Source of the DNA: Eggerthellaceae bacterium
GTDB taxonomy: Bacteria > Actinomycetota > Coriobacteriia > Coriobacteriales > Eggerthellaceae
Length of the DNA stretch: 20,771 nucleotides
Direction: 5' to 3'
NCBI GenBank assembly: GCA_003452695.1
Contig: DMNP01000287.1
Span: 4,093-24,863, forward strand
Numbering within the stretch: position 1 is the stretch's first letter; the number at the start of each line of letters is the position of its first letter. Below are positions 1 through 5,576 of this stretch, piece after piece. Below the pieces are notes generated by a model. It had not been told where the DNA came from. It saw nothing but the letters and a program-made list of their open reading frames with translations, and ran no database searches. The position numbers were made by a program, and so were the translations under genes.

Positions 1-89
1 TCGTGCTCGCCGTTCTCGTCGTTGAGAATCACGCGGTCAAGCTCTCCCTCTTCGAGCAGGTAGCCCATATCTACGTCGAACTCAATCAT
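1..89 (-). CDS. Hypothetical small acidic protein, truncated by window edge
   Basis: An open frame starts at ATG 87-89 and runs off the left edge with 29 codons visible. The visible N-terminus begins MIEFDVDMGYLLEEGELD and is strongly acidic. The start is chosen because the ATG overlaps the stop of the upstream 31-residue gene (ATGA) and is preceded by a Shine-Dalgarno-like GAAAGGTGG, the same coupling style as the rest of this array. No family is recognised and the C-terminus is not visible. It is the last visible member of the leftward early mini-gene array. Confidence 0.5.
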   Translation of the reverse strand, partial: MIEFDVDMGYLLEEGELDRVILNDENGEH

Positions 90-181
90 CGCTCTACCAC
101 CTTTCTCAAATATGCGCACTTGCGCAGCTTCGGACAGAAGCCGCAAATCCATGGGACGTAGCGCCTTTTGCAATCCTTCAT
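86..181 (-). CDS. 31-residue cysteine-rich mini-protein
   Basis: This is a very short frame, MKDCKRRYVP..., basic and with four cysteines (C4, C13, C16, C22), enough to bind one zinc ion. ATG 179-181 overlaps the stop of the upstream membrane peptide gene (ATATGA) and has AAGGGA five bases upstream; an ATG two codons earlier (187) is the alternative start. Its stop overlaps the next ATG. The function is unknown. Support comes from perfect head-to-tail packing with its neighbours and the metal-ligand-like cysteine spacing, not from recognised homology. Confidence 0.5.
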   Translation of the reverse strand: MKDCKRRYVPWICGFCPKLRKCAYLRKVVER

Positions 182-267
182 ATCCATCCCTTCAGCCTGA
201 GAATCACGCCGAACATCACGAGCGCCGCGATTAAACCAGCGCTAAAGCCAAGCCCAAAGTTGCTCAT
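178..267 (-). CDS. 29-residue single-pass membrane peptide
   Basis: The frame MSNFGLGFSAGLIAALVMFG... is almost entirely one hydrophobic helix (residues 3-23) followed by a basic C-terminus (RLKGW), so it would sit in the membrane with the C-terminus inside by the positive-inside rule. The ATG overlaps the stop of the Lar-like gene (ATGA) and follows the junction module GGCGGTGAAGCG, which gives a good ribosome binding site. It shares the first ten coding bases (ATGAGCAACT) with the gene just upstream. No family is recognised; it is a hypothetical phage membrane peptide. Confidence 0.5.
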   Translation of the reverse strand: MSNFGLGFSAGLIAALVMFGVILRLKGWI

Positions 268-464
268 CGCTTCACCGCCCGCCTCGTGTTCCAAACCGCC
301 CTCAGCTTGTCGTAGCTCCTGCTGCTCGGCGTGCGCATCCCGCATGACTTGCAGCGGATGTACGGCGTGGTGCTGCTACCATCACGCCACTCAGGCTCGC
401 CGCCGCAGTTGGCGCATTCGAGTAGATCATCGGTTCTCAGTTTGCTGGTAAGGTAGTTGCTCAT
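264..464 (-). CDS. Lar-like restriction alleviation / zinc-ribbon protein
   Basis: A 66-residue protein with one zinc ribbon: C17-x2-C20 (CANCGGEPEW), then C38-x2-C41 (RCKSCGMRT), then an aromatic-basic tail that includes a 'VWNTR' segment. This order (CxxCGGxP, a 20-residue spacer, xxCxxCG, then a WN-R segment) is the pattern of the Lar family, which in Rac prophage modulates type I restriction so that host modification can keep up. Function here is inferred from that pattern only. The start is ATG 462-464, with GGAAGGTGAAGCG upstream in the 13-base gap after the preceding gene. The protein ends in AVKR, a tail shared with another protein of this array. Confidence 0.65.
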   Translation of the reverse strand: MSNYLTSKLRTDDLLECANCGGEPEWRDGSSTTPYIRCKSCGMRTPSSRSYDKLRAVWNTRRAVKR

Positions 465-477
465 CGCTTCACCTTCC

Positions 478-624
478 TCATCTGCGCAGGTGCACTATCT
501 CGGCAATCACCGCTATGACGAGCACGGCGATGACGGCCACGGCCAGTACCGTGTAGACCGTCCAGGTCGCGTCCATGACCGTGCGCATCCAGTCCGCGAC
601 GGCCCTCAGCAACTCGTCGTTCAT
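478..624 (-). CDS. 48-residue single-pass membrane protein
   Basis: The frame starts MNDELLRAVADWMRTVMD, a short amphipathic N-terminus, followed by a long hydrophobic helix (about residues 21-43, rich in A, V, I) and the basic end HLRR. ATG 622-624 overlaps the upstream stop and is preceded by the GGCGGTGAAGCG module. An upstream in-frame start (768) exists but would overlap the whole preceding gene and lacks a coupling signal. The single helix and small size would fit a membrane-active or host-takeover peptide, but no family is recognised. Confidence 0.6.
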   Translation of the reverse strand: MNDELLRAVADWMRTVMDATWTVYTVLAVAVIAVLVIAVIAEIVHLRR

Positions 625-890
625 CGCTTCACCGCCGTCCTCCCGCAGTGCGGGCATCTCGGGTAGCTCCCGTTGACGTGCTCGCAGGTCTTGCCGCACG
701 CGCTGCATTCGAGCACGTGGATGGTTTCCATGTCGCTGCTGTAGCTGTCCACTTCGACAAGCTCGCATTCGCCGCCGCCCTCTGGCACGTACACCACGCC
801 GCCGATTCTGTGCGGCTCATTAGGCGCGTCGAGCACTTCTTGAATCCTAAATGGCAGCAGCTCGGGTGCCGTGTAGTTGAAGTCAATCAT
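621..890 (-). CDS. 89-residue C-terminal zinc-ribbon protein
   Basis: The N-terminal two-thirds is an acidic, beta-rich looking stretch (MIDFNYTAPELLPFRIQEVL...) and the last 30 residues form a zinc ribbon: C62-x2-C65 and C79-x2-C82 (CPHCG), with C69 in between. It ends in AVKR. ATG 888-890 overlaps the upstream stop inside the repeated junction module; a longer frame from 968 would overlap the previous gene and is not favoured. Small zinc ribbons of this type are common in phage early arrays and usually bind nucleic acid or a host protein. No specific role can be assigned. Confidence 0.7.
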   Translation of the reverse strand: MIDFNYTAPELLPFRIQEVLDAPNEPHRIGGVVYVPEGGGECELVEVDSYSSDMETIHVLECSACGKTCEHVNGSYPRCPHCGRTAVKR

Positions 891-1012
891 CGCTTCACCG
901 CCTTCCTGACAAACGCGAGACAATCGTGCTCCACGTCGATTAGCGTCCACTTGCCCGCAAACATGCACAGTCCGTCATAGGTGCAGTGCAGGCAGTCCAT
1001 GCACCTAGCCAT
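887..1012 (-). CDS. 41-residue cysteine-rich mini-protein
   Basis: The frame begins MARCMDCLHC and has five cysteines (C4, C7, C10, C16, C31), a CxxCxxC pattern consistent with a small metal-binding fold, and ends FVRKAVKR. ATG 1010-1012 overlaps the last codons of the 184-residue gene, after GGCGGTGAAGC; its stop overlaps the next ATG (ATGA). It is too short to be found by usual length cut-offs, but the coupling on both sides and the cysteine pattern support it. The function is unknown. Confidence 0.6.
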   Translation of the reverse strand: MARCMDCLHCTYDGLCMFAGKWTLIDVEHDCLAFVRKAVKR

Positions 1013-1559
1013 GCTTCACCGCCTTCCGAATCTTGCGTCCGCATTCTGGGCAGTAGTTCGGAATGGCGCAAAGGCTCGTGCGCTGGAACGGCCACGAGTC
1101 GCGCCTGTCCCTTCCAAGCTCGTGACCGCATTCGCAGAATATGTGGCGCACTTCTTGGGATTGGCTGACGCTTTCCCACTCACCATGAGGGACGTACTCG
1201 CTGCCGCCCAACGCCACGTTCAGCTCGTCGGCGATTTCCTGCGTCCTGATCCCAGTTGCGTAGAGTTTCAAGCCATCGTAGTTCGCATACGTGCTATGCG
1301 CGAACAGCGCCCTGTCCACATTGTTTTTTGTCAGCTTCCCACCGCCCATCGTCGCGGCGATTGCCTGCTCGGGCGTGATGCGCTCCGCCCTCAATGTCAT
1401 CAAGTCATGCTCGGGATTAACGTAGCTTTTAGCGATGATTGTCCACTTGGTACCGTTGCTGACGAACTCGGTTATGTCGGCATATCCGTTGCTTTCGTCA
1501 GCCCACTCCACGCCGCGCTCGTCCAACATGCGGCGCAACTTCTCGGTCACGTCACTCAT
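1005..1559 (-). CDS. Phage early protein with C-terminal zinc ribbon (184 aa)
   Basis: The N-terminus is an amphipathic helix (TEKLRRMLDERGVEW) followed by a beta-rich segment (residues 22-48). The C-terminal part has C142, C144, C164, C170 and C173, ending in the NYCPECGRK knuckle typical of phage zinc-ribbon proteins. Proteins with a 'LR..L..RGV.W' opening and a 'NYCPxCG' close are widespread in phages of Actinobacteria and Firmicutes, but their role is not established as far as I know. ATG 1557-1559 is preceded by GGGAGCGGGCG and overlaps the stop of the 33-residue gene upstream. It ends IRKAVKHG, again encoded by the junction module. Confidence 0.75.
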   Translation of the reverse strand: MSDVTEKLRRMLDERGVEWADESNGYADITEFVSNGTKWTIIAKSYVNPEHDLMTLRAERITPEQAIAATMGGGKLTKNNVDRALFAHSTYANYDGLKLYATGIRTQEIADELNVALGGSEYVPHGEWESVSQSQEVRHIFCECGHELGRDRRDSWPFQRTSLCAIPNYCPECGRKIRKAVKHG

Positions 1560-1653
1560 CGCCCGCTCCCTTCGATCCCACAGAACAGGCAGCTCGGAAG
1601 CACGTCTCCATTAGTTCCGCATGGAATTCCATTAGTTTCCGATGCGCCTCCAT
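1552..1653 (-). CDS. 33-residue heptad-repeat mini-protein
   Basis: This frame fills exactly the gap between two neighbours. It starts three bases after the TGA of the upstream gene and its own TGA overlaps the next ATG (ATGAGTGA). The first 17 residues are three near-repeats of seven, MEAHRKL / MEFHAEL / METCFRA, a coiled-coil-like heptad with L-M at the core. The DNA shows an exact 9-base repeat (ACTAATGGA on this strand) three times at a period of 21 bases. A GAGGTG lies 12 bases before the ATG, which is a weak distance. It may be a real tiny gene or a DNA site that happens to be open. Confidence 0.45.
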   Translation of the reverse strand: MEAHRKLMEFHAELMETCFRAACSVGSKGAGDE

Positions 1654-1656
1654 TAG

Positions 1657-1830
1657 TCACTCGATCACCTCGCTGTCATAGTCGATGCGCTTCACGCGCT
1701 TAAACCGCTCGCATGTGCCGTCCGGGTACGTGACCGTGAAATGGTCGATATGCCGCTCTAGCAGATTAATCGGCAACATGTACTCGATTTCGCGGTGATT
1801 GGTGAAGTGAATCCGCACGTCAACGCGCAT
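1657..1830 (-). CDS. Hypothetical 57-residue beta-rich protein
   Basis: The sequence MRVDVRIHFTNHREIEYMLP... alternates charged and hydrophobic residues as in a small beta sheet and ends RIDYDSEVIE. The chosen start is ATG 1828-1830 with AAAGGCGAG six to seven bases upstream; a GTG at 1845 in the same frame is possible but poorly supported. It overlaps the end of the upstream zinc-finger gene. No family is recognised; it is probably an early accessory protein co-translated with its neighbours. Confidence 0.55.
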   Translation of the reverse strand: MRVDVRIHFTNHREIEYMLPINLLERHIDHFTVTYPDGTCERFKRVKRIDYDSEVIE

Positions 1831-2077
1831 TTGCTCGCCTTTCACGCTTCATCCTGACGCTGCGCTCGCGGGAACATTGCGGCGAGCAGCAAAGCTTGTT
1901 GTAGTTGCTCGTGGTGAACGCCTTCCAGCACTCGCTGCACCTGCGCGTGAACTTGCCTTCTTCGTCTTTGTCAGCATCCAAAAACGAACCTGCTTTCAGG
2001 TTGCAGGGTTTCAACTTGAGCGTGGGCGGCTCAGATGCGTCCACGAACTCGCCCATGCTGTTAATGATCGTCGGCAT
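1820..2077 (-). CDS. Small zinc-finger protein (85 aa)
   Basis: An N-terminal acidic, flexible half is followed by a zinc finger, C47-x2-C50 then C63, C64 and C68 (RRCSECWKAF...LCCSPQCSRER), and a strongly basic tail (RMKRERRANAR). This CxxC...CC-x3-C arrangement followed by a basic helix resembles the small 'kyCs..Cr' fingers found in phage and bacterial DNA-binding proteins. Nucleic-acid binding is inferred from that and the basic tail. ATG 2075-2077 is preceded by AGAAGGCGATT and overlaps the end of the 94-residue gene. Confidence 0.65.
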   Translation of the reverse strand: MPTIINSMGEFVDASEPPTLKLKPCNLKAGSFLDADKDEEGKFTRRCSECWKAFTTSNYNKLCCSPQCSRERSVRMKRERRANAR

Positions 2078-2345
2078 GGCTAATCGCCTTCTTTACTGCC
2101 GCGACGAGCGCCTTCTTGACGCGCTCGCATTCGGCGAGCAACAATTCGCTGCTATCGGCAACCGCAGGCGATTCGCGCAAGGTGCGCTCGTAGGCTTCGC
2201 CAATTGCGTATTGCAGCGAGCTAAAGAACTTCACGCCGTACCATTCGCCAGCTTGCTTGCCTTTCTGGTATTGCTGCTGCACCTGCCAATCGATGCCGTA
2301 GCCGCTTATTCGCCAGGTTTTCCACTCTGGCAGTTGGATAATCAT
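2061..2345 (-). CDS. Hypothetical phage early protein (94 aa)
   Basis: The protein opens with a beta/aromatic segment (MIIQLPEWKTWRISGYGIDW), then a helical half with a basic C-terminus (KKALVAAVKKAISHADDH). The aromatic 'W.I.GYGIDWQVQ' opening gives the impression of a conserved phage protein family but I cannot name it. ATG 2343-2345 has a very strong Shine-Dalgarno (GGAAGGAAGG). It follows a 114-base gap after the methyltransferase, the largest within this part of the early operon; I see no clear promoter or terminator in that gap. Confidence 0.65.
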   Translation of the reverse strand: MIIQLPEWKTWRISGYGIDWQVQQQYQKGKQAGEWYGVKFFSSLQYAIGEAYERTLRESPAVADSSELLLAECERVKKALVAAVKKAISHADDH

Positions 2346-2459
2346 GCAATGCCTTCCTTCCGAGCATGCGGGAACACGCGCCCAGCGGCTTGTACTCGGT
2401 CGCTGAGGCGCGTTTCCGCTAGCTTTGGTATTCGTGTTATGGTTTAGGTTTTTCGCGCC

Positions 2460-2801
2460 TTAAACGGCGCTCGTTTCGTTCATGATGGATTCGACGAGCT
2501 GGATGCGCTCGCCAATCCATCGCATGACGGGAACCGCCATGGAGTTGCCGCACGCCTTGTAGCGCGGCCCGTCAGGGCATTCGTCGGCGGATTTGCCGCG
2601 ATAGGGGATTTTCGTCCAATCGTCGGGAAAACCTTGCAGGCGCTCGCATTCAAGCGGTGTTAGCCTTCGCACTTCATCTTGGTAGAAAATCGCTTGGTCG
2701 TTACCTGTTGCGAGGGTTCCGCTTACGTCATCTTGTATCAACGCGCCCTTACCCCCCCTGGCTTTCCGCAACGCACTCTCATTGCATACGCTGCCATACA
2801 A
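2460..2801 (-). pseudogene. C5-cytosine methyltransferase, C-terminal part (motifs IX-X)
   Basis: This frame carries the end of a DNA (cytosine-5) methyltransferase: part of the target-recognition region (SGTLATGNDQAIF), motif IX (RRLTPLECERLQGFPDDW) and motif X (KACGNSMAVPVM). It lies one frame (+1) away from the N-terminal part and overlaps it by 23 bases. The only start near the 5' end is a TTG (2799-2801) with no convincing ribosome binding site; a TGA in this frame lies directly upstream. It is either the 3' fragment of a frameshifted gene or, less likely, a separately translated beta subunit as known for the two-chain enzyme M.AquI. A run of seven Gs lies within it (2752-2758). Confidence 0.75.
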
Positions 2802-3588
2802 TCAGCCCGCTTGTGAGGTCATCAACGCACAATCCTTTTCCGTAATGTGCTGTGAGCGTACCCGCGCAATCATCGGGGGTGAACCCCCCCCCTGCGAGCA
2901 ACGTGCCGCACAAGTCGTAATCTAGGCTTGCATTCGATGTGTCATTAACCATGCAGATTGTCGCATCAGGATTTCTTTCAATTCCCTCGGCAAGCTTCGC
3001 CCTCTTCCTTGCGTTCGTCTCAAAAGCCCCCTGCACGCTACCGGAGTCAAAAAGAACCGCCGCGCTACGGTTTCCGTTGTCTGCAAGATATCCGACAAGA
3101 AACACACGACGGCGTCTTTGTGCCACTCCGAAGAACTGAGCATCAAAAACTCGCCATGCGAGATCGCGATACCCGATTTCATAAAGCGCGTTGAGCAAAC
3201 ACCCGAATGCATCGTCTTTCGTGTTGAGTACAGCCGGCACGTTTTCCCAGATAACCCATTGCGGCCTAACGTCTCTAACAGCTCTGACGTACTCCCACAT
3301 GAGATTAGACTTTCCATCCAAGCTCGTTCGGTTTGCACCTGCTGCGATGGAGAACGACTGGCAGGGGCTTCCTCCAACGATAAGGTCAATTGCTCCATAT
3401 TCCGCTATCACCTCATTCCAGTCCACTTTGCAGATATCGCCGAGGTTCGGCACGTCGGGGAACCGATGCGCGAGAACTGCGCTCGGGAACTTGTCGATTT
3501 CACAGAAAGAAACAGGCTCGAAGCCTGGTAGGTCGCGCCACGCCACGCTTGCAGCCTCTATGCCGCTGAAAAGCGAGATGTAGCGCAT
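2779..3588 (-). pseudogene. C5-cytosine methyltransferase, N-terminal part (motifs I-VIII)
   Basis: The product would transfer a methyl group from S-adenosylmethionine to cytosine C5, protecting phage DNA from restriction. Visible motifs: I (SLFSGIEAA, residues 5-13, SAM binding), IV (GGSPCQSFS with catalytic C76), VI (WENV, E115) and VIII (QRRRRVFLVG, about 157-166). The frame then enters the target-recognition region and stops after TSGLIVWQRMQ, before motifs IX and X, which follow in the +1 frame. ATG 3586-3588 follows GGGGAGGC and overlaps the MazG-like stop. Sequence on both sides of the break looks conserved, so a single lost base near 2798-2803 is the simplest explanation. A G9 run (2884-2892) lies in frame upstream. 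Confidence 0.85.
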
Positions 3589-3917
3589 CACAGCCTCCCC
3601 CGCTCCCGATTCCGCGCTTCGCACGCTTTCATCGCCTCGCGCATATCGTCCACGTAAAGGGCCGCGAGAAGGTTGCTCGTGGCGGTGATGAGGTCGGCGC
3701 ACTCGTTAATCAGGTTGAGCTTTGAATTCTTCACGCGAACGTTGTCAACGGGCGAACATTCGCCGACCGCAGCCGCGTCGATGGCGATGAGCCTGTAATC
3801 GTCGAATTGCTGCCAAGCGCCGAAGACCTCGGCGGCTTCTTCGAGAATCTTCCGCGCCTGCTTCTTGTTCGATTTCGGGTTGGCGAATGTCGCCACGTCT
3901 CCGATTTTGACCGTCAT
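3588..3917 (-). CDS. MazG-like nucleotide pyrophosphohydrolase
   Basis: A 109-residue all-helical protein of MazG/all-alpha NTP pyrophosphatase type. It has the metal-binding pairs of the family: EEAAE (E26, E27, E30) in the first helix and NECADLI (E72, D75) in the second. Family members hydrolyse (d)NTPs to monophosphates; in phages they are thought to adjust nucleotide pools or counter ppGpp or nucleotide-based defence. ATG 3915-3917 follows GAGGAG at seven bases; a longer frame to 3998 would run into the upstream gene and has no ribosome site. It is translationally coupled (ATGA) to the methyltransferase. Confidence 0.75.
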   Translation of the reverse strand: MTVKIGDVATFANPKSNKKQARKILEEAAEVFGAWQQFDDYRLIAIDAAAVGECSPVDNVRVKNSKLNLINECADLITATSNLLAALYVDDMREAMKACEARNRERGRL

Positions 3918-3936
3918 GTGATTGCTCCTCTCAGGG

Positions 3937-4092
3937 CTACCGCCCATCGTCATCGAATCTCGATTCGTACTCGTCGATGCGCTTGTAGGCATCGTCAAGC
4001 TCTGCCTTCAAGCTCGCTATCTCGTCTTCCTGCTCCCTTATCGTGTCCTTCTGCTCGCCGATGATGCTCATGTACTGCAACTCAGTCAGCAT
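3937..4092 (-). CDS. 51-residue coiled-coil mini-protein
   Basis: The sequence MLTELQYMSIIGEQKDTIRE... is a single charged helix with hydrophobic residues at heptad spacing almost to its end (ESRFDDDGR), so it is predicted to form a coiled coil. ATG 4090-4092 follows GGAGGA at five bases, which decides the start over an ATG 54 bases upstream. It overlaps the end of the resolvase gene by 11 bases. No family is assigned; short coiled-coil phage proteins of this kind often bind a host or replication partner. Confidence 0.6.
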   Translation of the reverse strand: MLTELQYMSIIGEQKDTIREQEDEIASLKAELDDAYKRIDEYESRFDDDGR

Positions 4093-4462
4093 TGCATTCC
4101 TCCAAAAGCTCGTGCGCTCCCGCAATGATCGCGGCGAACGTCTCAAGCGTCATGGTGCAGTAGTTCTGGCCGAACTTCTTTTGCCCGCACCCCCGCCGCT
4201 TGTGGACTACGACGCCGAACTCCGCATCGTCGTTCAAGCGCTCTTCCTCGGCCTGGTTGACCCAATCGGACAGGCGCATCTCGTTGCAGTTCTTGCACTC
4301 TACGACGGTGCGCTTGCCACGGACGTAAAGCCCTGCGATATCGCCACGGTCGTTATGCCCGTGCTTGACCCTGCGCTCTATCCGATCGTCGCCCAGAACC
4401 GCTGCGAAGAAATCGGCTGTGTCTTGCTCGAAGTCGGTTCCTTTTCTCATTTCCTTGCTCAT
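4082..4462 (-). CDS. Hjc-like Holliday junction resolvase / PD-(D/E)XK nuclease
   Basis: A 126-residue protein starting MSKEMRKGTDFEQDTADFFA. The first helix carries a conserved acidic position, followed by the core of a PD-(D/E)XK nuclease: GDIAGL (D41) and VVECKN (E55-x-K57), then a helix-rich end. Size and order fit small archaeal Hjc-like resolvases, which cut four-way junctions; phages use such enzymes in place of RusA or RuvC to resolve recombination and replication intermediates. A general PD-(D/E)XK nuclease is the alternative. It is coupled to the HNH gene upstream (4459-4462, ATGA) and sits in the recombination/replication block with SSB and Rad52-like genes. Confidence 0.7.
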   Translation of the reverse strand: MSKEMRKGTDFEQDTADFFAAVLGDDRIERRVKHGHNDRGDIAGLYVRGKRTVVECKNCNEMRLSDWVNQAEEERLNDDAEFGVVVHKRRGCGQKKFGQNYCTMTLETFAAIIAGAHELLEECNAD

Positions 4463-4947
4463 GGCCTACCCCTGTACGCCCAGACCCTTCCAGCGTGCTC
4501 GAAGATGTAGCAGCCGTAATCCCACAGCCAAGAGCCGTTTGGCTTGTGCCACGGCCTGCTGAGAAAGTAGCCGTTCCACCACTTGCGCTCGAATTCGGGG
4601 CTATCCCATTTCCATCTGATTTTCAGGTTGTTGCGGTGCCTCTGCCCGTGGCATCCAGTCGTGCCGGAACCGCACAGATCGATGAGCGCTGGCAGAAGCA
4701 CGAACTTGCCCATGGGGGTTTCGAGCAGGAACGTCCCCTTGCTCCTGGGCGGCTCGTGGTGGCGGTTGTGCGGCACGCCAGACTTCCCGCAGCAGGCGCA
4801 TCGCCTGTAATCGTCGGCGTCGAAAGCCGTCGCGTTGATGTTCTCGGACGTGTACTTGCAGCCGATGTGCGGCATGCCGTAGAGGCTCGCCGTCTCGTAG
4901 GACAGCCCGCGAAGCTGGTCGGGACTCACAAGCTCGTCAACGCTCAT
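4459..4947 (-). CDS. HNH-type zinc nuclease-like protein (162 aa)
   Basis: The middle of the protein has RRCACCGKSG (C50, C52, C53), a paired H63-H64 (NRHHEPPRSKG), then LCGSGTTGCHGQRH (C92, C99, H100), the order of an HNH fold with its structural zinc. The C-terminal half is rich in tryptophan and aromatic residues (WKW, KWWNGYF, WLWDYGCYIF). It could nick or cut DNA; in phages, single HNH proteins serve in packaging, recombination or as free-standing homing-like nucleases. ATG 4945-4947 overlaps the upstream TGA and follows GGAGGTGAGCGA, which decides against the longer frame from 5040. Confidence 0.7.
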   Translation of the reverse strand: MSVDELVSPDQLRGLSYETASLYGMPHIGCKYTSENINATAFDADDYRRCACCGKSGVPHNRHHEPPRSKGTFLLETPMGKFVLLPALIDLCGSGTTGCHGQRHRNNLKIRWKWDSPEFERKWWNGYFLSRPWHKPNGSWLWDYGCYIFEHAGRVWAYRGRP

Positions 4948-5576
4948 TCGCTCACCTCCGTCGCGCAGAGGGGGCATCGCCAGTAGTGGCGGCTGGTACC
5001 TGGGACGCGGGTGTTGGTGCGCTCCATGTCCACGCCGCAAGTCGGGCAGGCAAGCGCGGAGGAAGGCGCGGTCTTGACCGCCGCCGCGCCTTCCGCAGCG
5101 CTATCAAGTATTGGGTTTTGTTTATCAAAACCCATACTTGTATTGTTTTCTTTTCTATTGGAGCGACTTGGTTTCTCAGTCGGTTTAGCGGTTGGTTTCT
5201 CGGTCGGTTTCCGCTTCGGTTTCCTGCCGCCCTTTTTCCCGTTCTGACGTGACGTTTCGCACTTGGCCTTGTACTTGTCGATTGCGTCTTTCGCACGCTC
5301 GGAATACAAGCGCCCGTTTTCGTCCTTTTTCAGCAAACCCACTTCGAGCATGGTTTCGACGTATTTCGAAAGCGACTCGAAACCGACGCATAACCGATGC
5401 GCTAAGGCTTTGGTTTCTCTGTCGGTTTCCGAGAAAGGAACCGAGCGCTCGTCGTGGAACTGCTTCTCTACGATTGCCCAATAGCAATCGACAACGGCGC
5501 TGTCCGGGTACTCCATTCGAAGCGCCATGATCGCGTCATCGGAAGCCGCCGTGCTGCTATGGTCAAACCATTGCAT
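4944..5576 (-). CDS. Replisome-organizer-like replication initiator with zinc ribbon
   Basis: Residues 1-105 form an N-terminal winged-helix-like domain (MQWFDHSSTAASDDAIMALR..., LLKKDENGRLYSERA) resembling the Lin1244/Lin1753-type N-terminal domain of phage replisome organizers. A basic, lysine/proline repeat linker follows (about 114-141, four KPT/SEKP-like units, clear at DNA level as repeated 'cggttt' blocks), then a C-terminal zinc ribbon (C177-x2-C180, C201-x2-C204). It probably recognises the phage origin and recruits the host helicase. The zinc ribbon at the end is not a usual part of this family. It is flanked by HNH genes on both sides and overlaps both. Confidence 0.6.
   Translation of the reverse strand: MQWFDHSSTAASDDAIMALRMEYPDSAVVDCYWAIVEKQFHDERSVPFSETDRETKALAHRLCVGFESLSKYVETMLEVGLLKKDENGRLYSERAKDAIDKYKAKCETSRQNGKKGGRKPKRKPTEKPTAKPTEKPSRSNRKENNTSMGFDKQNPILDSAAEGAAAVKTAPSSALACPTCGVDMERTNTRVPGTSRHYWRCPLCATEVSE

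Larger units (their letters stand above)
264..902 (-). repeat. Gene-junction module repeated at three mini-gene boundaries
   Basis: The 16-base sequence GGCGGTGAAGCGATGA (minus strand) occurs exactly at 264-279, 621-636 and 887-902. Each copy holds the C-terminal AVKR codons and stop of one gene and the ribosome site and ATG of the next. Related forms occur at 461-473 (13 bases), 1010-1023 (GGCGGTGAAGCATG) and 86-101. Confidence 0.85.

Noticed and set aside
1607..1657. Three 9-base repeats at 21-base spacing as a mini CRISPR or iteron array
   Set aside because: Repeats are too short and too close for CRISPR, and the frame across them is open and coupled to the neighbour; an iteron role cannot be excluded but has no other support.
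2455..2470. Small hairpin GCGCC/GGCGC over the methyltransferase stop as a terminator
   Set aside because: Stem of only five base pairs and no T run after it on the minus strand (GAAAAACC follows).
2752..2892. G9/G7 tracts as a phase switch that would rejoin the methyltransferase halves
   Set aside because: Frame checking shows that changing the length of either tract does not give a continuous frame; an extra base near 2798-2803 is needed.
2922..3398. 158-codon leftward frame within the methyltransferase gene
   Set aside because: Out-of-frame shadow of the methyltransferase; no motif of its own.
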